Positions 17,683 to 30,100 of a stretch of DNA of 64,000 nucleotides are shown here, in pieces. The DNA lies in the NCBI GenBank assembly GCA_964408455.1, contig CAYOZN010000022.1, positions 35,337 through 99,336 of the forward strand, given 5' to 3'. Under the pieces are notes generated by a model. It did not search any database. It was not told the origin of the DNA and saw only the letters and a program-made list of their open reading frames with translations. This DNA is from CAYOZN01 sp964408455. GTDB taxonomy: Bacteria > Planctomycetota > Phycisphaerae > UBA1845 > UTPLA1. Position 1 is the stretch's first letter, and the number at the start of each line of letters is the position of its first letter. Both the position numbers and the translations under genes were made by a program.

Positions 17683-20600
17683 ATGTATACATCTGTGGTT
17701 CGGCGCAGCCTCACCGTGTTTGTTCTCACATCTGCGCTTGCAGTTGAAGCGGCATTTTCAGCGCCGCCGCGAGACCTCTCATCCTCGGCTGGTGCATCGC
17801 TGAAGGAGCCGGCCCGCCGCGCGAACGGCCAGCCGCAGATGGGCTCGACTCCCGAGGTGCACAACATTACGCAGTCCACGTCGCACCTGTCGATTCAGCT
17901 TGCCGTTGATGCAGCGGCTCCTGGCGACGTACTCGAAGCCGAGGACGGCACTTTTGTCGAAAACGTCGTCATCAATAAGGACATTACGCTCCGCTCGATG
18001 AACGGTCGGGCGAACACGACGATCGAAGGCATCTCAGGCGTGGGCGCGCTGGGCACGGTGGTTCTGACGGGCGGGACGACCGGCGTGGTGCTTGGGGGCG
18101 CCGGCCAGGGATTTACCATCCAGGGCATTGATAACAACGCGCCGGGCATCGAGAACGCCGCGGTCTACCTGCAAGGAGGTCACGCGAACACGCAGATCAT
18201 CGACAATGAGATCGTGGCCAATGGCGACGGGGGATTGAGCGGCGAGTTCGGGGAGGCAAACACCGGGCTGGTTATCAGCCAGAACACGTTTTCGGGCACC
18301 ACATTCCTGGGGCCGGAGCCGGCCGACAACGGATTCGACAACCAGTTCATAACTCCAAATGTTCCTCGGCAGCTGGTCGTTCTCGGAGGCGGAACCGGCG
18401 GCGGGAATACGTCCAACATTACTTTCACAAACAACATCATTTCGGGCACCGCGGGCGGGACGAATGCCGGCGGCGAGCAGGGCAACACCCTGGTGACCAT
18501 CGACTCGGTGGGCGCCACCATCACCGGCAACACCTTTGCCGGCTCGACGACGGGAATCGGATCTTCTTTCCGGGCCCGCGGCACCAACACCGTCATCAGC
18601 GGCAACAACTTTGACGGGACCGGTCAGACGCCGACAGCCAACTACATGCTCCTGGCCAACCCGGGCACGGCCAACGACCTCTCCACCGACCCGGCCTCGC
18701 TGGCGGATGTCACGCTGGCCAACTCCTTTACGCCGGGCGCCGCCTACATTCAGGGTCACGACACCATATTCATCGGCACGACGATCCAGGGTTTCGTGAA
18801 CAATCTGGGCGTGCCGAACGGCGTGACCCTGCGATTCACCGGCACCTACGCCGAAAACGTCGACGTGAACCGCGCGCTGACGATCGGGGGTACGCCGACC
18901 ATCACCGGCACGCTGACGCTTAGTGCCGTGGGAGCGACGCTCGATGCCGGCTTCAGCCCCGGCATCATCGTCTCGGGTGATTTGACGCTCACCGCCGGCT
19001 CGTCGCTGAACGTCGAAGCCAACGGCTTGACACCCGGCACCGATCACGACCAGTACCAGGTGACCGGCGCGGTCAGCCTGGGCGGCGCGACGCTCAATGC
19101 ATTCGGCACGATCACATCGTCGCCCGGCGACCAGGTGGTGTTCATTTCGAACGACGGGGCCGACGCTGTCAGCGGCACGTTCGCCGGCCTGGCCCAGGGC
19201 GCGGCGCTGACGCTGAACAGCGAAACCTATCGGATCTTCTACAACGGCGGCGACGGCAACGACGTGGTGCTGATCCGGGCCGTTTCACCCCTGCTCACGG
19301 CCTACGTAGACGACGATTTTGCCGGCACCACGCCGGGCGCCGATCCGGACGGCGGCGATCCCGCGCAGTTCTTCGGCATCGATTCATTCGCGTCGATCAA
19401 GGACGCTGTCAATGCAGTGGCATCCGGCGCGACCATTCACGTCGCCTCGGGCGCCTACGTCGAAAGCGGACAGATTCACGTGACGTCCGATCTGGATGTG
19501 CTGGGCCACGCGTCGCCGCGACCGGTGGTCATGACCGACTCGGACACGGGCAGCGGCGGCAACGCGCGCGGCTGGTGGCTGGTGGATGCAGGCGCGGTTT
19601 TGAACGTCGCAAACATGGAGTTCGACGGCACCGGCCATCTCATCTGGCAGGCCTTCCGGCAGCAGGGCAGCGGCAGTTTCGCCAATTGCGCATTCAGAGA
19701 GATCAAGTTCAACGCTTCCGGGCCTGACTACGCGGGCACTGCCATCGCCGCCTTCGGCGATGGCATCACCGACGTAATCGACTGCGAGTTTCAGGAGATC
19801 GGGCGTATCGGCCTGCATTACTTCGGCTCAGGCGTGAATGGCTCGACGGCAACGGGATTGACATATACCGGCAAGGGCGTCGGCAACTTCCTGGACTATG
19901 GCGTAGAGCTGGGCGGCGGCGCGCAGGCCTCCGTCATTGCGTGCCAGGTGACCGATTGCCGTGGTGTCGCCGCGTCGGACAATTCGGCCTCGGCCGGCAT
20001 CCTGGCGAGCACGTTCTTCGGCGCGGGCACGGCGCTGTCGCTTGAGAACAGCGCGATCACCGGCAACACCCTTGGCGTGGCGGTCGGCTTTGACAGTACG
20101 GACACGGCCGCCGCTACGATCTTCAACAACGATTTGTCAACCAATGATTCGGGCTCGGTATCGAACACCAGTGCCACCGTGGTGACAGATGCCTCGGGCA
20201 ACTGGCACGGCTCGAACGTCGCCGCGACGGTGGCGGCCGGCATCGATGGCGCCGTGGACTACACCCCCTGGCTTGACGGCGGATCGGACACCGACCTGGT
20301 CACCGCGGGTTTCCAGGGCAGCTTCGCGACGCTCTGGGTGGACGACGACAGCACCCAGACCGGCGCCGTCGGTCGCGTGCAGGAAGGCGTCAACCTGGTG
20401 GATGGCAGCATCGTCAACGTGCTGCCCGGCACCTACGAAGAGCAGGTCGAGATCGACAGCGACAACCTGGAGCTGGTCGGCGCAGGCGACGGCACGAATC
20501 CGCTGGTGGATACCATCATTCAGTCGCCGCCCCTGCTGACATACTCCTTCGCGACGCCGGGTAACACCAACAAGCCGGTGATCGGCGTGCACGACGCCGC

Positions 20601-23600
20601 AGCCGTATCCATTCGCGATCTGCGTGTGGACGGACTGGGCCGCGGCAACGCCAATCATCGCTTCATCGGCGTCGCCTACGTCAATGCCGACGGCGATGTC
20701 GACGGCGTGACCATCGCGAGCATCCGCAACACGCCGTTGGATGGCACTCAGCACGGCGTTGGGCTGTACGTCATCTCCGACGATTCGGCGCCGCGCACGG
20801 TTAACGTCAGCGACGTGCACGTCACCGACTACCAGAAAAACGCGACGGTGTTCGCCGGTGAAGGGCTTAGCGTGCACGTTCAGGGCGGTTCGTTCGTCGG
20901 CGCCGGCCCGCTGGCAAACATCGCCCAGAATGGACTGCAATACAGCGGCGGTGCGGGCGGATCAATCGTCGGCGCGACGATCGGGTCTCACCAGTACACG
21001 CCCCTCACGGTCTTTCCGGCCGGCATCCTTGCCTTTGAGAATGCATCGCTCGATATCGCCGATTGCGATATCAGCGAAAACGCGTCGGGCATTTTCATCA
21101 TCGATGGCAATGCAGACATCGACAACGTCAGCGTAACCAACTCCGGCGCGCCGGGTACCAGCGATGCGGTCGATCTCCTCGCCACGATCCCGCTGCCCTT
21201 CGGCCTTACCGCGCCTGAGGGTGCTTTACGCATGGCTCAACCCTTTGATGCAGGACCGGTGAGCGACGGCGACGAGGCCGACCCGCGCGGCGGCGCGACG
21301 ATGACAGTCACCATCGACGGCAGCATTCTGTCCGGCAGCGATGCGGCCGGCAGCGCGGGTGTCTTTGCCGGCACCTACGGGGCCGACCTCGATGTCACCA
21401 TTAAGGCTTCCACCGTCAACGATTGGGATGTTGGCGTCTGGACCGATGAGGACACCGGGCTGTTGCAGGTCAGCGCCAGCGACAACTGCATCGTCGGCAG
21501 TGTGACCAACGGGTTCATTGCATCGGGCCCCACCGTGCAGCAGGCGACCGGCAACTACTGGGGCGCAGAGTCAGGCCCGCTGGATGCAATCGGCAACGAC
21601 GAGGCGGGCAATCCGCCGTGCTTCCCGGCGGCCACCATTGTTAATGCCGACGGCGCAGGCAACGCGGTCACGGAATTTGTCGAATACTGCCCGTGGCTGG
21701 GTGGCAAGGCGACGCTTGAACTGGTCGTCGACAGCTCGTGCCCGGATGACGCATTCCCCGGCCAGCCCGGTTACCAGGTCGTGGTTGAGCTGCGCATGCG
21801 CGACCTGCTCGCCCCTGCGACCGGCTACCAGGCCTTTGTCGATTTTGATGACGCCATTCTGAACTACCGGGGCGATCTCAGCGCCTACACCAATAGCCCT
21901 TATCCCGGTCATATTGGTTTGATCGGCGCCGCTCAAAGCGGCCCCGGCCGGCTCGAGCTCAATGGCTTTGACGCCTTTAACGGCCCCGGAACGACGGCCG
22001 ACAGCCTGCTGGCGACCCTCGTCTTCGACGTTGACGCCGGTGGCGAGTGCATGTCCACCGCTTTCTCGTTCGCGACCGACAGCCTGGCATCCGAACTGAG
22101 CTTTGAAGGCCTGCCGCTGATCACGGATGTCGTGGATTCGTCCACCGTGACGCTGGATGACACGGCGCCTGTCGCCTCGGCCGGTTCCATCCTGGGGTGC
22201 TACGACTCGCAGGCGGCCGCCGAAGCCGCGGCCATCGCCGCCACATCGGCCTCCGACAACTGCACAATCCCGGCCAGTCTGATCAAGACGGCGAACACGG
22301 TCGGCGACTGTGCCGCGGTCATCACCGTCACAGTGACGGACGAATGCGGTAACTCCGCCGACGTCATGTTCAACACGCGTATCGACGACACCCCGCCGAC
22401 CGCCCTGCCGGCCCCGTCGATTGCTCCGTGTTATCCGACGGTGGCGGCGGCCAATGCGGCGGCGCTGGCGGCGGTTGAGGCGGTGGCCGCGGACAACTGC
22501 ACCGATCCCGAGGACCTCGTCATCGGCATCGCGCCGCCGCCCGCGGGCGCCTGCGACACGACGGTCATCGTCTTTGTGAGCGACCAGTGCAGCAATGCGC
22601 TGTTTATTTTCTTCGATACGCGCGTCGACGGCACCGATCCCGTCGTGACCGCGGGCAGCATCGCGCCGTGCTATCCCGATGTGGCGAGTGCCGAAGCGGC
22701 GGCTCTGGCTGCCACGACCGTTTCGGACAACTGTCCGGGCGCCGTCGACGTGACCGTCGATACAGTCGGCACGTGCAGCGCCGTGGTGACGGTGACGGCG
22801 ACCGATTTCTGCGGAAACAGCGACTTTGTCGCATACAACACCCGCATCGACAACACGCCGCCGGTCGTCACGTGTTCAGACAACACCGTTCCGGCCGATG
22901 CGGGCGGCTGCGACGCCACGCTGCCGCTGGCCGCCACGGCGAGTGACGACTGCGATGGTGTCATACCGCCGGCATCCATCTCCTTTACCATTGACGTGGA
23001 CAATAACGGTATCGGCGTGGGCGCCGACACCGTCGTCAACGGCGCCGGCACGCCCTTCACCTTCCCTGCCGGCACAACGCTGGTGCGGGCCAGCACCAGC
23101 GATTTCTGCGGCAACGGCAGCTTCTGCGATTACAGCGTAACCGTGACGGCGGAGAACCTGGTGAATCTCACGGTGGTGCTCGACGCGGTTGACGCGTTGC
23201 CGTTCGGCCCCGGCGGCGTCGACCGCAACATCCGGTTTGTCGCGAAGGACGGCACCGACTGCGCCGACGAAGTGTGCGAAGTCGTGAACTTCACCGGCAA
23301 TCCGGCCTCGGCCTCGGTGCAGATCAGCCTGCCGTGCGGCCCCTGGACGCAGATCTGCGTCAAGGATGATCAGCACACGCTGTTCGAAACGGTCGCGCTG
23401 CTCATCAGCGGTACGGAATTCGACGGGGCGACTGACGCCGAGCTGCGATCCGGCGATACCGACAACGACAGCGACGTGGACATCAACGATGTGACGCTGT
23501 TCATCTCGCAGTTCGGCCAGGTCTCCGGCGCGTTGAACGCGTGTCCGTTCGACGGCGTTCGCGATTCGGACTTCAGCCTGAACGGCGCGATCGCCGGCGA

Positions 23601-23901
23601 GGACTTCACGATTCTCCAGCTCAACTGGCTGGAGTTCACCACGTGCACGTGCCTGCCGCCGTTCGTGCAGAACCCCGCCGACTCGCCGATCGCAGATGAT
23701 GTGATCGCCAACGACAAGGTGCGCACGCGCGTCCGCGTCGATTCGGTCGATCCGAACATCGCCTTGCGGTCCGATCTCAACGGCGACGGCGAACTGGATT
23801 ATCGCGACGTGGAGATCTTTGAAACCCAAAACGGCTTTGCACCGACGATTTCGCGCGGATTGAAACAGATCGAGACCGAGCGCAACCGGTTAAGGCGTTA
23901 G
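17683..23901 (+). CDS. Giant secreted beta-helix protein with cohesin-like, HYR-like and dockerin-like modules (2072 aa)
   Basis: An exported protein with a signal peptide ending about residue 26 (ALAVEAAFSA). Residues about 60-400 and 540-1340 are beta-helix-like repeats of the pectin-lyase/NosD kind, with NYWG...GP and VDYTPWL landmarks. A strand-loop-strand stretch at 405-520 resembles autotransporter passengers. Residues 1343-1495 are a cohesin-like module (YQAFVDFDDAILNYRGD). Three tandem modules of about 76-81 aa with C/DNC/CGN patterns lie at 1497-1726, then an HYR-like domain. The end, about 1923-2072, holds dockerin-like calcium loops (DTDNDSDVDINDV, DLNGDGELDYRDVEIFE). It probably acts at or outside the cell surface. 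A very similar C-terminus is in the next gene. No enzymatic motif was found. Confidence 0.85.
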   Translation: MYTSVVRRSLTVFVLTSALAVEAAFSAPPRDLSSSAGASLKEPARRANGQPQMGSTPEVHNITQSTSHLSIQLAVDAAAPGDVLEAEDGTFVENVVINKDITLRSMNGRANTTIEGISGVGALGTVVLTGGTTGVVLGGAGQGFTIQGIDNNAPGIENAAVYLQGGHANTQIIDNEIVANGDGGLSGEFGEANTGLVISQNTFSGTTFLGPEPADNGFDNQFITPNVPRQLVVLGGGTGGGNTSNITFTNNIISGTAGGTNAGGEQGNTLVTIDSVGATITGNTFAGSTTGIGSSFRARGTNTVISGNNFDGTGQTPTANYMLLANPGTANDLSTDPASLADVTLANSFTPGAAYIQGHDTIFIGTTIQGFVNNLGVPNGVTLRFTGTYAENVDVNRALTIGGTPTITGTLTLSAVGATLDAGFSPGIIVSGDLTLTAGSSLNVEANGLTPGTDHDQYQVTGAVSLGGATLNAFGTITSSPGDQVVFISNDGADAVSGTFAGLAQGAALTLNSETYRIFYNGGDGNDVVLIRAVSPLLTAYVDDDFAGTTPGADPDGGDPAQFFGIDSFASIKDAVNAVASGATIHVASGAYVESGQIHVTSDLDVLGHASPRPVVMTDSDTGSGGNARGWWLVDAGAVLNVANMEFDGTGHLIWQAFRQQGSGSFANCAFREIKFNASGPDYAGTAIAAFGDGITDVIDCEFQEIGRIGLHYFGSGVNGSTATGLTYTGKGVGNFLDYGVELGGGAQASVIACQVTDCRGVAASDNSASAGILASTFFGAGTALSLENSAITGNTLGVAVGFDSTDTAAATIFNNDLSTNDSGSVSNTSATVVTDASGNWHGSNVAATVAAGIDGAVDYTPWLDGGSDTDLVTAGFQGSFATLWVDDDSTQTGAVGRVQEGVNLVDGSIVNVLPGTYEEQVEIDSDNLELVGAGDGTNPLVDTIIQSPPLLTYSFATPGNTNKPVIGVHDAAAVSIRDLRVDGLGRGNANHRFIGVAYVNADGDVDGVTIASIRNTPLDGTQHGVGLYVISDDSAPRTVNVSDVHVTDYQKNATVFAGEGLSVHVQGGSFVGAGPLANIAQNGLQYSGGAGGSIVGATIGSHQYTPLTVFPAGILAFENASLDIADCDISENASGIFIIDGNADIDNVSVTNSGAPGTSDAVDLLATIPLPFGLTAPEGALRMAQPFDAGPVSDGDEADPRGGATMTVTIDGSILSGSDAAGSAGVFAGTYGADLDVTIKASTVNDWDVGVWTDEDTGLLQVSASDNCIVGSVTNGFIASGPTVQQATGNYWGAESGPLDAIGNDEAGNPPCFPAATIVNADGAGNAVTEFVEYCPWLGGKATLELVVDSSCPDDAFPGQPGYQVVVELRMRDLLAPATGYQAFVDFDDAILNYRGDLSAYTNSPYPGHIGLIGAAQSGPGRLELNGFDAFNGPGTTADSLLATLVFDVDAGGECMSTAFSFATDSLASELSFEGLPLITDVVDSSTVTLDDTAPVASAGSILGCYDSQAAAEAAAIAATSASDNCTIPASLIKTANTVGDCAAVITVTVTDECGNSADVMFNTRIDDTPPTALPAPSIAPCYPTVAAANAAALAAVEAVAADNCTDPEDLVIGIAPPPAGACDTTVIVFVSDQCSNALFIFFDTRVDGTDPVVTAGSIAPCYPDVASAEAAALAATTVSDNCPGAVDVTVDTVGTCSAVVTVTATDFCGNSDFVAYNTRIDNTPPVVTCSDNTVPADAGGCDATLPLAATASDDCDGVIPPASISFTIDVDNNGIGVGADTVVNGAGTPFTFPAGTTLVRASTSDFCGNGSFCDYSVTVTAENLVNLTVVLDAVDALPFGPGGVDRNIRFVAKDGTDCADEVCEVVNFTGNPASASVQISLPCGPWTQICVKDDQHTLFETVALLISGTEFDGATDAELRSGDTDNDSDVDINDVTLFISQFGQVSGALNACPFDGVRDSDFSLNGAIAGEDFTILQLNWLEFTTCTCLPPFVQNPADSPIADDVIANDKVRTRVRVDSVDPNIALRSDLNGDGELDYRDVEIFETQNGFAPTISRGLKQIETERNRLRR

Positions 23902-24123
23902 GCCGCGGCTGGCCCACCGGGGCCCGCCGGCCGCGGAGGAGCGGCAACTGCGCCGTTTCCTCCGGCATCGGTAAGACATATGAGGAAATCGGCTGGAGAC
24001 GCGCTCTGTCGTTGCCATACTGACGGCACCCACGCGCAGTACGCGCACGGGCGACAACGCGAGAATGTATAGCCTGCCAGGCTCTGCCAGGCTCTTCAAC
24101 TTGCAGCGGCAAGGAGTGTATTC

Positions 24124-27100
24124 ATGTTCGCAGGGACGATGACGCAGCGATCGGTGCGGTTGGGCAGCTATGCGGCATGTGCCATGGCCTTGGTGGGGTT
24201 CTGCCCGCCGGCATCGGCCGCAAACTTCCGGTCCTTTACGTTCACCGCGAGTGTCGATGGCCCAAGCAGCTCGCTGGGCGGCAGCCTGAGCGGGCTCGTG
24301 AGTGACGGCGACACCATCACCGGTTATTTCACCTTCGATCTCGACGAACCCGACGATCTGGGCGGTCCCCTGGCCGGCCGCTATTCGCATGTGGCCGGCC
24401 CGGCAAGCCTGTACGCCGCGGTGAATGGAGTCGTCTTTCGCACGAATCCGGCGGCTGTATCGGTGGACGTGATTATCTTCAACGACACCGACGAAGCCTA
24501 TGCGATCACGAGCAACAACAACCTGGCCGGCATGGGCGTGGGAGCGCCCAACATCTTCGACTTTCAACTCGAGCGAGTCGGCGCCGGCGATGTACTGACC
24601 AGCGATGCACAGCCGACCAGTCCGCCCAACGTCCTGGACTTCGATCCGTTCAGCCCGATGGGCACGCGGCTCGTCATTGAACAGGTCGGCGACTATGCCA
24701 TCGTCGCCGAGCTGCTGTCGATTGATAGCAACGATGTCGTGGACAACGACGGGTTTGCGACGAGCTTCGACTGCGATGCCCCGACGGCGGTGTGCTTCTC
24801 GACGATTTCGGCGGCGATCGCCGCCCTGCCATCCGGTTCGCTCATCGAAGTGTGCCCCGGCACGTACGTGGAGGATATTGAATTTCCGCTGGGCAAGGAC
24901 GGCATGGAGCTGGCCGCCAAGGATCCGGCACCGGCGAACACGGTCATCAAGGGTGTCGCCAATGTGGCATCTGCCAGTTTTCCCCTGGCCGTGCCGAATG
25001 TCCACATTCTTGCCGACGCCATTTTCATTCACGGTTTCACCATACAGGGACCCGATCCCGTGGCCGGGTTCTACTCCAGCGGCACGGTCATCGGCGGCGA
25101 CCTCGTCGAGCTGGCCGACAACGCCTTTGAAGTGACAAATGCCGCCACGCTGGCGGACATCAGCCAGGGCATTCAGACATATCGCGACGGCATCAACCCC
25201 GGCGGCGGCAGCGTCGACGGCCTGTGGATTCATGACAACACCTTCTCGCACCACGGCGCCGGCGTCGCGGGCTACGAGGCGATTTTCATCAATCACACGC
25301 TGACCGATCCGACGCCGGCCGGCAGCGTGACGATCGAGAGCAATGTGCTGAGCGGCATGCTTCTTCGCGGCATCACGAGCGAACGCTCGAAGACCGTCGT
25401 CCGGCGAAACCAGATTTCGACGACGTTGGCGCCGGACACCGGCGGCGGATTGACGGACGGCGAGTCATTGCAGGCCGTGAACATCATGGACTTCGACGCC
25501 CGCGACCAGCAGGACGTGACGATCGAGGAGAATGCGCTGGGCGTGCCCGCCGCGCCCCCGCCGGCCACGCTGATCATCACCGGCGTGATCGACGGGCCGA
25601 TTTCAGGCGGACTGCCGAAAGCGGTGGAGTTGTATGCGACCGGTGCAATTCCGGACTTGAGCATCTACGGGCTCGGCTCGGCAAACAATGGCGCTGCCTC
25701 GCCGGGCGAGGAGTTTGGATTTCCCGCCGGCAGTGCTTCGGCGGGCCAGTTCATATACATAGCGACGGAGTCAAGCGGTTTTTCAACGTGGTTCGGGTTT
25801 CCGCCCACTCATACCAATGGAACTGCACCTAACATAAATGGCGATGACGTTATAGAACTCTTTGAGAATGGCAATGTCATCGACGTTTTTGGCGTTCTTG
25901 GTTTGGATGGGACCGGAGAACCATGGGAATATACGGATGGATGGGCATACCGCAACAGCGGGACTGGACCTGATGGCACCACGTTTATCTTAGGCAACTG
26001 GAGCTTCAGCGGTGTCACCGCGCTGGATGACGATGAGTTCAATACGAACGCAACTGCAACGCCGCCGATGCCGATTGGCAGCTATGCTCCGGCTGCGCCC
26101 GGTTCCGGCTTTACCCATGGCGTGCGCGTTGGCAACTCCGCCGGCACGCAGTTGCTGACAAACGTCTCAATCACCAACAACTTCATCAACGGCAATCACG
26201 TCGGCGTCCTGGTCCGCGCTTCCGGCGGCGGCATCACCGTGTTCGAGAACGATTTGTCCGGCAATACAAGCCTCGGTGCGGACAACACGCATGCCACGGA
26301 CCTGAACGCCTCCGGCAACTGGTGGGGTGACAACACGCCGGCATCGACCGCGGCCGCAACCGGCGCCAACGTCGACTACACGCCGTGGCTGCACGTCGGC
26401 ACCGATGTCGGCGGCGTCGCGGCGGATGGCTTCCAGGGCGACTTTGCCACACTGCACGTCGACGACGACGGCCCGCAGACCGGGCTCGCCGGCCGCATTC
26501 AGGAAGGCATTGATCTGGTAACGGCCAGCACCGTCCTGGTCGAGGCGGGCACCTACCTCGAGTCGGACATCAGCGTCAACAAATCGGTCACGATCGACGG
26601 AAACGGTGCGACGCGGGCGGATGTGGTCATTGCCCCTTCGGTGGCGGACGATCACACCTGTTCCAGCTTCGCGGGCGACGCCCACCACGGCTTTCTCCTG
26701 CGCAGCTCCGATACACTCATTCGCGATCTGACCATCGACGGCGATGCCGGCTTCGGCGGGCCGGGCTCGCTGAATTTCCGCCAGGGCATCATCAGCGACT
26801 TCAACGACGCCAATCACCCGTTCAACAACAACGCCGCCGACAACGTGGCCATCCGCAACATCTGGCGCCGCGGCTTCTACTGGCTGGGCGGTACCGGCCA
26901 CGCCATCACGAACTTTGCCGCCGAGAACTGCGGCGTAAACTGCTTCGAAGGGTGCAACGTCATCTTCCTCGATGGCGACGGCGACGAGACCACGCTCGAC
27001 ATTCTCATCGACAACGGTGTCATCGATGGCGGCACCACCGGCATCTGCACCAACTACACCCTCGTTCCCGTCGGAGACTTCAATCCGCGCGTGGAGATCA

Positions 27101-30100
27101 CCGAAGTGGACGTGCTCGATACGTTTGTCGGCATGAACCTCAGCGGTCTTTCCGGCGACAGCCTTGTCGATGGCAACACCATCGTCGGCCTGCCGAGCGA
27201 TGACGATCTGGGCATCGTGGTGCAGTATGCACTCGATTCCGTCACGGCCCATCCCGGCACCGTCACGCTCTCCAACAACGTCATTGACGATTGCGACCAG
27301 GGCATCTGGCTCTATCACAATGAAGAGGCCGACACACCCATACTCGTGAAGGACAACGACATCGCCGGGCCCTCCACGTTTGCAGCTTCGGTCGGCATCT
27401 TCATGACCGACGACGGCGCGCCCTTCACCGATGAGGATGCGGAGTCCTACGCGACGATCTCCGGCAACACCATTCACGGCTTTGAGACGGGCATATTCAT
27501 GAACCGGGCGGGCGATGCACCGGCCGGCGGCCGCGACATTGTCGCGACGATTGGCGGCGTCGGCCCGTCCGACGGCAACAGCGTCAAATTCGGCAGCACC
27601 GGCGTGCTGGTGTTCGATGCCGATGGCAGCGCCAGCGGCTATCGCGCCCGGGCAACCATTCTCAACAACATCACGTCCTTCACCGTGAATGCCGTCGGCA
27701 TCGAGGTGGATGGCGGCAGCGCCCTCCTCGAGCGCAATAACCTGTCCGGCAACACGCTGGCCGGACTCGTCGTGCGTAATGACGGCCTCGTGGATGCCGG
27801 CGACGTGGACGGCGCCGACGTCACCGGCCTGGGCAGCGGCACGGGGCTCAATGGCTCCAGCGCCGGGCTCAACTTCCTCGCCGGTTACAACGGCACGAGC
27901 ACCTTCGCGGTCATCGACGAAAACCTTGACGCCGCCGGCAATGTCGACGTGCAGGCCGAGTCGAATTTCTGGGGGACGATCGTCCTTTCCGAGATCGAGG
28001 ATGTCGTCGACCACACCGTGGACGACGCGGCGCAGACGCTCGTCCTGTTCGACAATCCGGTGTCCGTGCCCGAGCTGGTCATCACCGCGCCAGCCGTGTG
28101 CCAGAATAATGGCCCCACGCAGGTCAGCGTCACACTCTCCATGCGAAATCTGCCGCTCGCGGTACACGGCTATTTTGCCACCGTCGAGTACGACACCGCC
28201 ACGCTGAGCTACAACCAGGCGGCCAGTGCCTACCTCTTCGAAGCCGTCAGCGAGTTCCCGATTCACCTCGGCGGGCCCGAGCCGGTCGAAGTGTCGCCGG
28301 GATTGATCGAGGCGAACGCGGCCCGCAACCTCGTGCCGCCGAATCCGGGCACCGACCAGGACACCGACCTGGCGACGCTGGTCTTTGATGTGATCGGCTG
28401 CGGCAGCACGACGGTCGGCTTCGGCACACCGCAGGGGCCGTTCCCCTCGCAGGTCAGCTTCCAGGGCATCGGCCTCTCGACCGACCTGGTGGAGGATTCG
28501 TTCCTGATCGACACGGGCAACGCACCCACGATAACCAGTGCAATCGCCACCGGCGGCGCCGCGGGACCCACCTGTGCACAACTCGTCACGCTCTCGGCAG
28601 TGGTCAGCGACGACTGCTGCATCGATCTCCTGAACGGTGCCGTCGTGACGGCATCGGCCGCGGTGACGGCAGGAACGGCCTCGCTTTCGGGCGAGTCCTA
28701 CAACATCGTGCAGAGCGTCGCGCCGAACACGGTGGAAATCACGGGATCGGTCACTGCCACGCTGTTGAACAGTTGCGCCGCCACCATCACGTTCACAATC
28801 AACGCGACGGACTGCTGTGGCAATGCACTGACGCCCGCCCATACTGTTGACGCCGTCGTTGAGGATATAAGCGATCCGGTCTTCACCACGCTGCCCGGCG
28901 CGCTGGATGTGACGATCGAGTGCGACGAAAGCCTCGAACCCGGCATCCTGCTCGGCGTTACCAGTCCCGCCAGCGGAATCGCCGTGTACTACAACGACAA
29001 CGGCCTGGGCGAGAACGGCGATACCAACGTCGCCTACTTCCGTGCCCAGACGAGCTATGGCAACACCAACGGCGCGCCGTTCACCTTCGATACGGCCGCG
29101 CTGACCGGCTTTGGCCCGCTCACGTGGGCGGGTCTGTTCGGCCAGTCGGCCCCGACGCAGTTCGGGCTCGACTTCGTCCTGCCGGCCCCCACGTATGACT
29201 TCAGTGTCTCACTGCCGGCACTCACGGCCTACGAGAATTTCGACAACAACATCCTGAACCGAATCGCCGTCGGAAGCATCACGTGGGCAATCAACGACTA
29301 CAAGGGCGGCTCGCCCAATGGCCCGGCCAATCCTGCCACCGATGTGATCAACAGCCTGCTTCGCAGCGCCACGCCCGGCAATCCGCTGGTGGACGTGACC
29401 GACGTGAGCATCAGCGTGTCGCAGGCGGGCCCGATCTTCACCGCGAACATCAGCGGCAAGTTCGTGTCCGACGACATCATCCACTGGTTCACGGTCGGCC
29501 AGCCCGATTCGCCGACGTCCAATTACAGCATGGATGGCGATTACTACTTCTCGGGCACACTGACGTACGACAGCACCGGCGACGCCGGCACCGATCTGAT
29601 CGACTTCTACTCCGGCTCACTGACGATTTCGGCCAATTCGCCCAACACCGCGCTGGGCTTCCCGCTGGCGGTGGACAACTGCACGCTGTTCCCGGTCATC
29701 ACATTCTCCGACATGTCGACCCCGGGCGCCGATTGCTCGGTCGACCAGGTGGTGGAAGTGATCACCCGCACCTGGACCGCGACGGATGACTGCGGCAACG
29801 ACGCTCAGTACATCCAGACCATCACCGTGCAGGATACCACGCCGCCGGTGGTAACCGATCCGGCCGATATCGTCGTCGTGGCGGATGCGGGCGGATGCGA
29901 TGCCTTTGTCACGGTTCCGCCGCTGTCCGCGACCGACAATTGCAGCGCCCTGACGATTGTCAACAGTCACACCGGCACGTCGGACGCCTCGGGCGTGTAT
30001 CCGCAGGGCACCACCAATGTGACGTGGACGGTGACGGACGCCTGCGGCAACCAGAGCGTCGTTCAGCACGATGTCACTGTTCAGGCACTCAACGAAGTCC

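Noticed and set aside
26167..28842. An 891-codon open frame on the minus strand
   Set aside because: It is fully antisense to a giant secreted-protein gene with clear domains; its translation is Arg/Val/His-rich without motifs, as expected from third-position GC bias.
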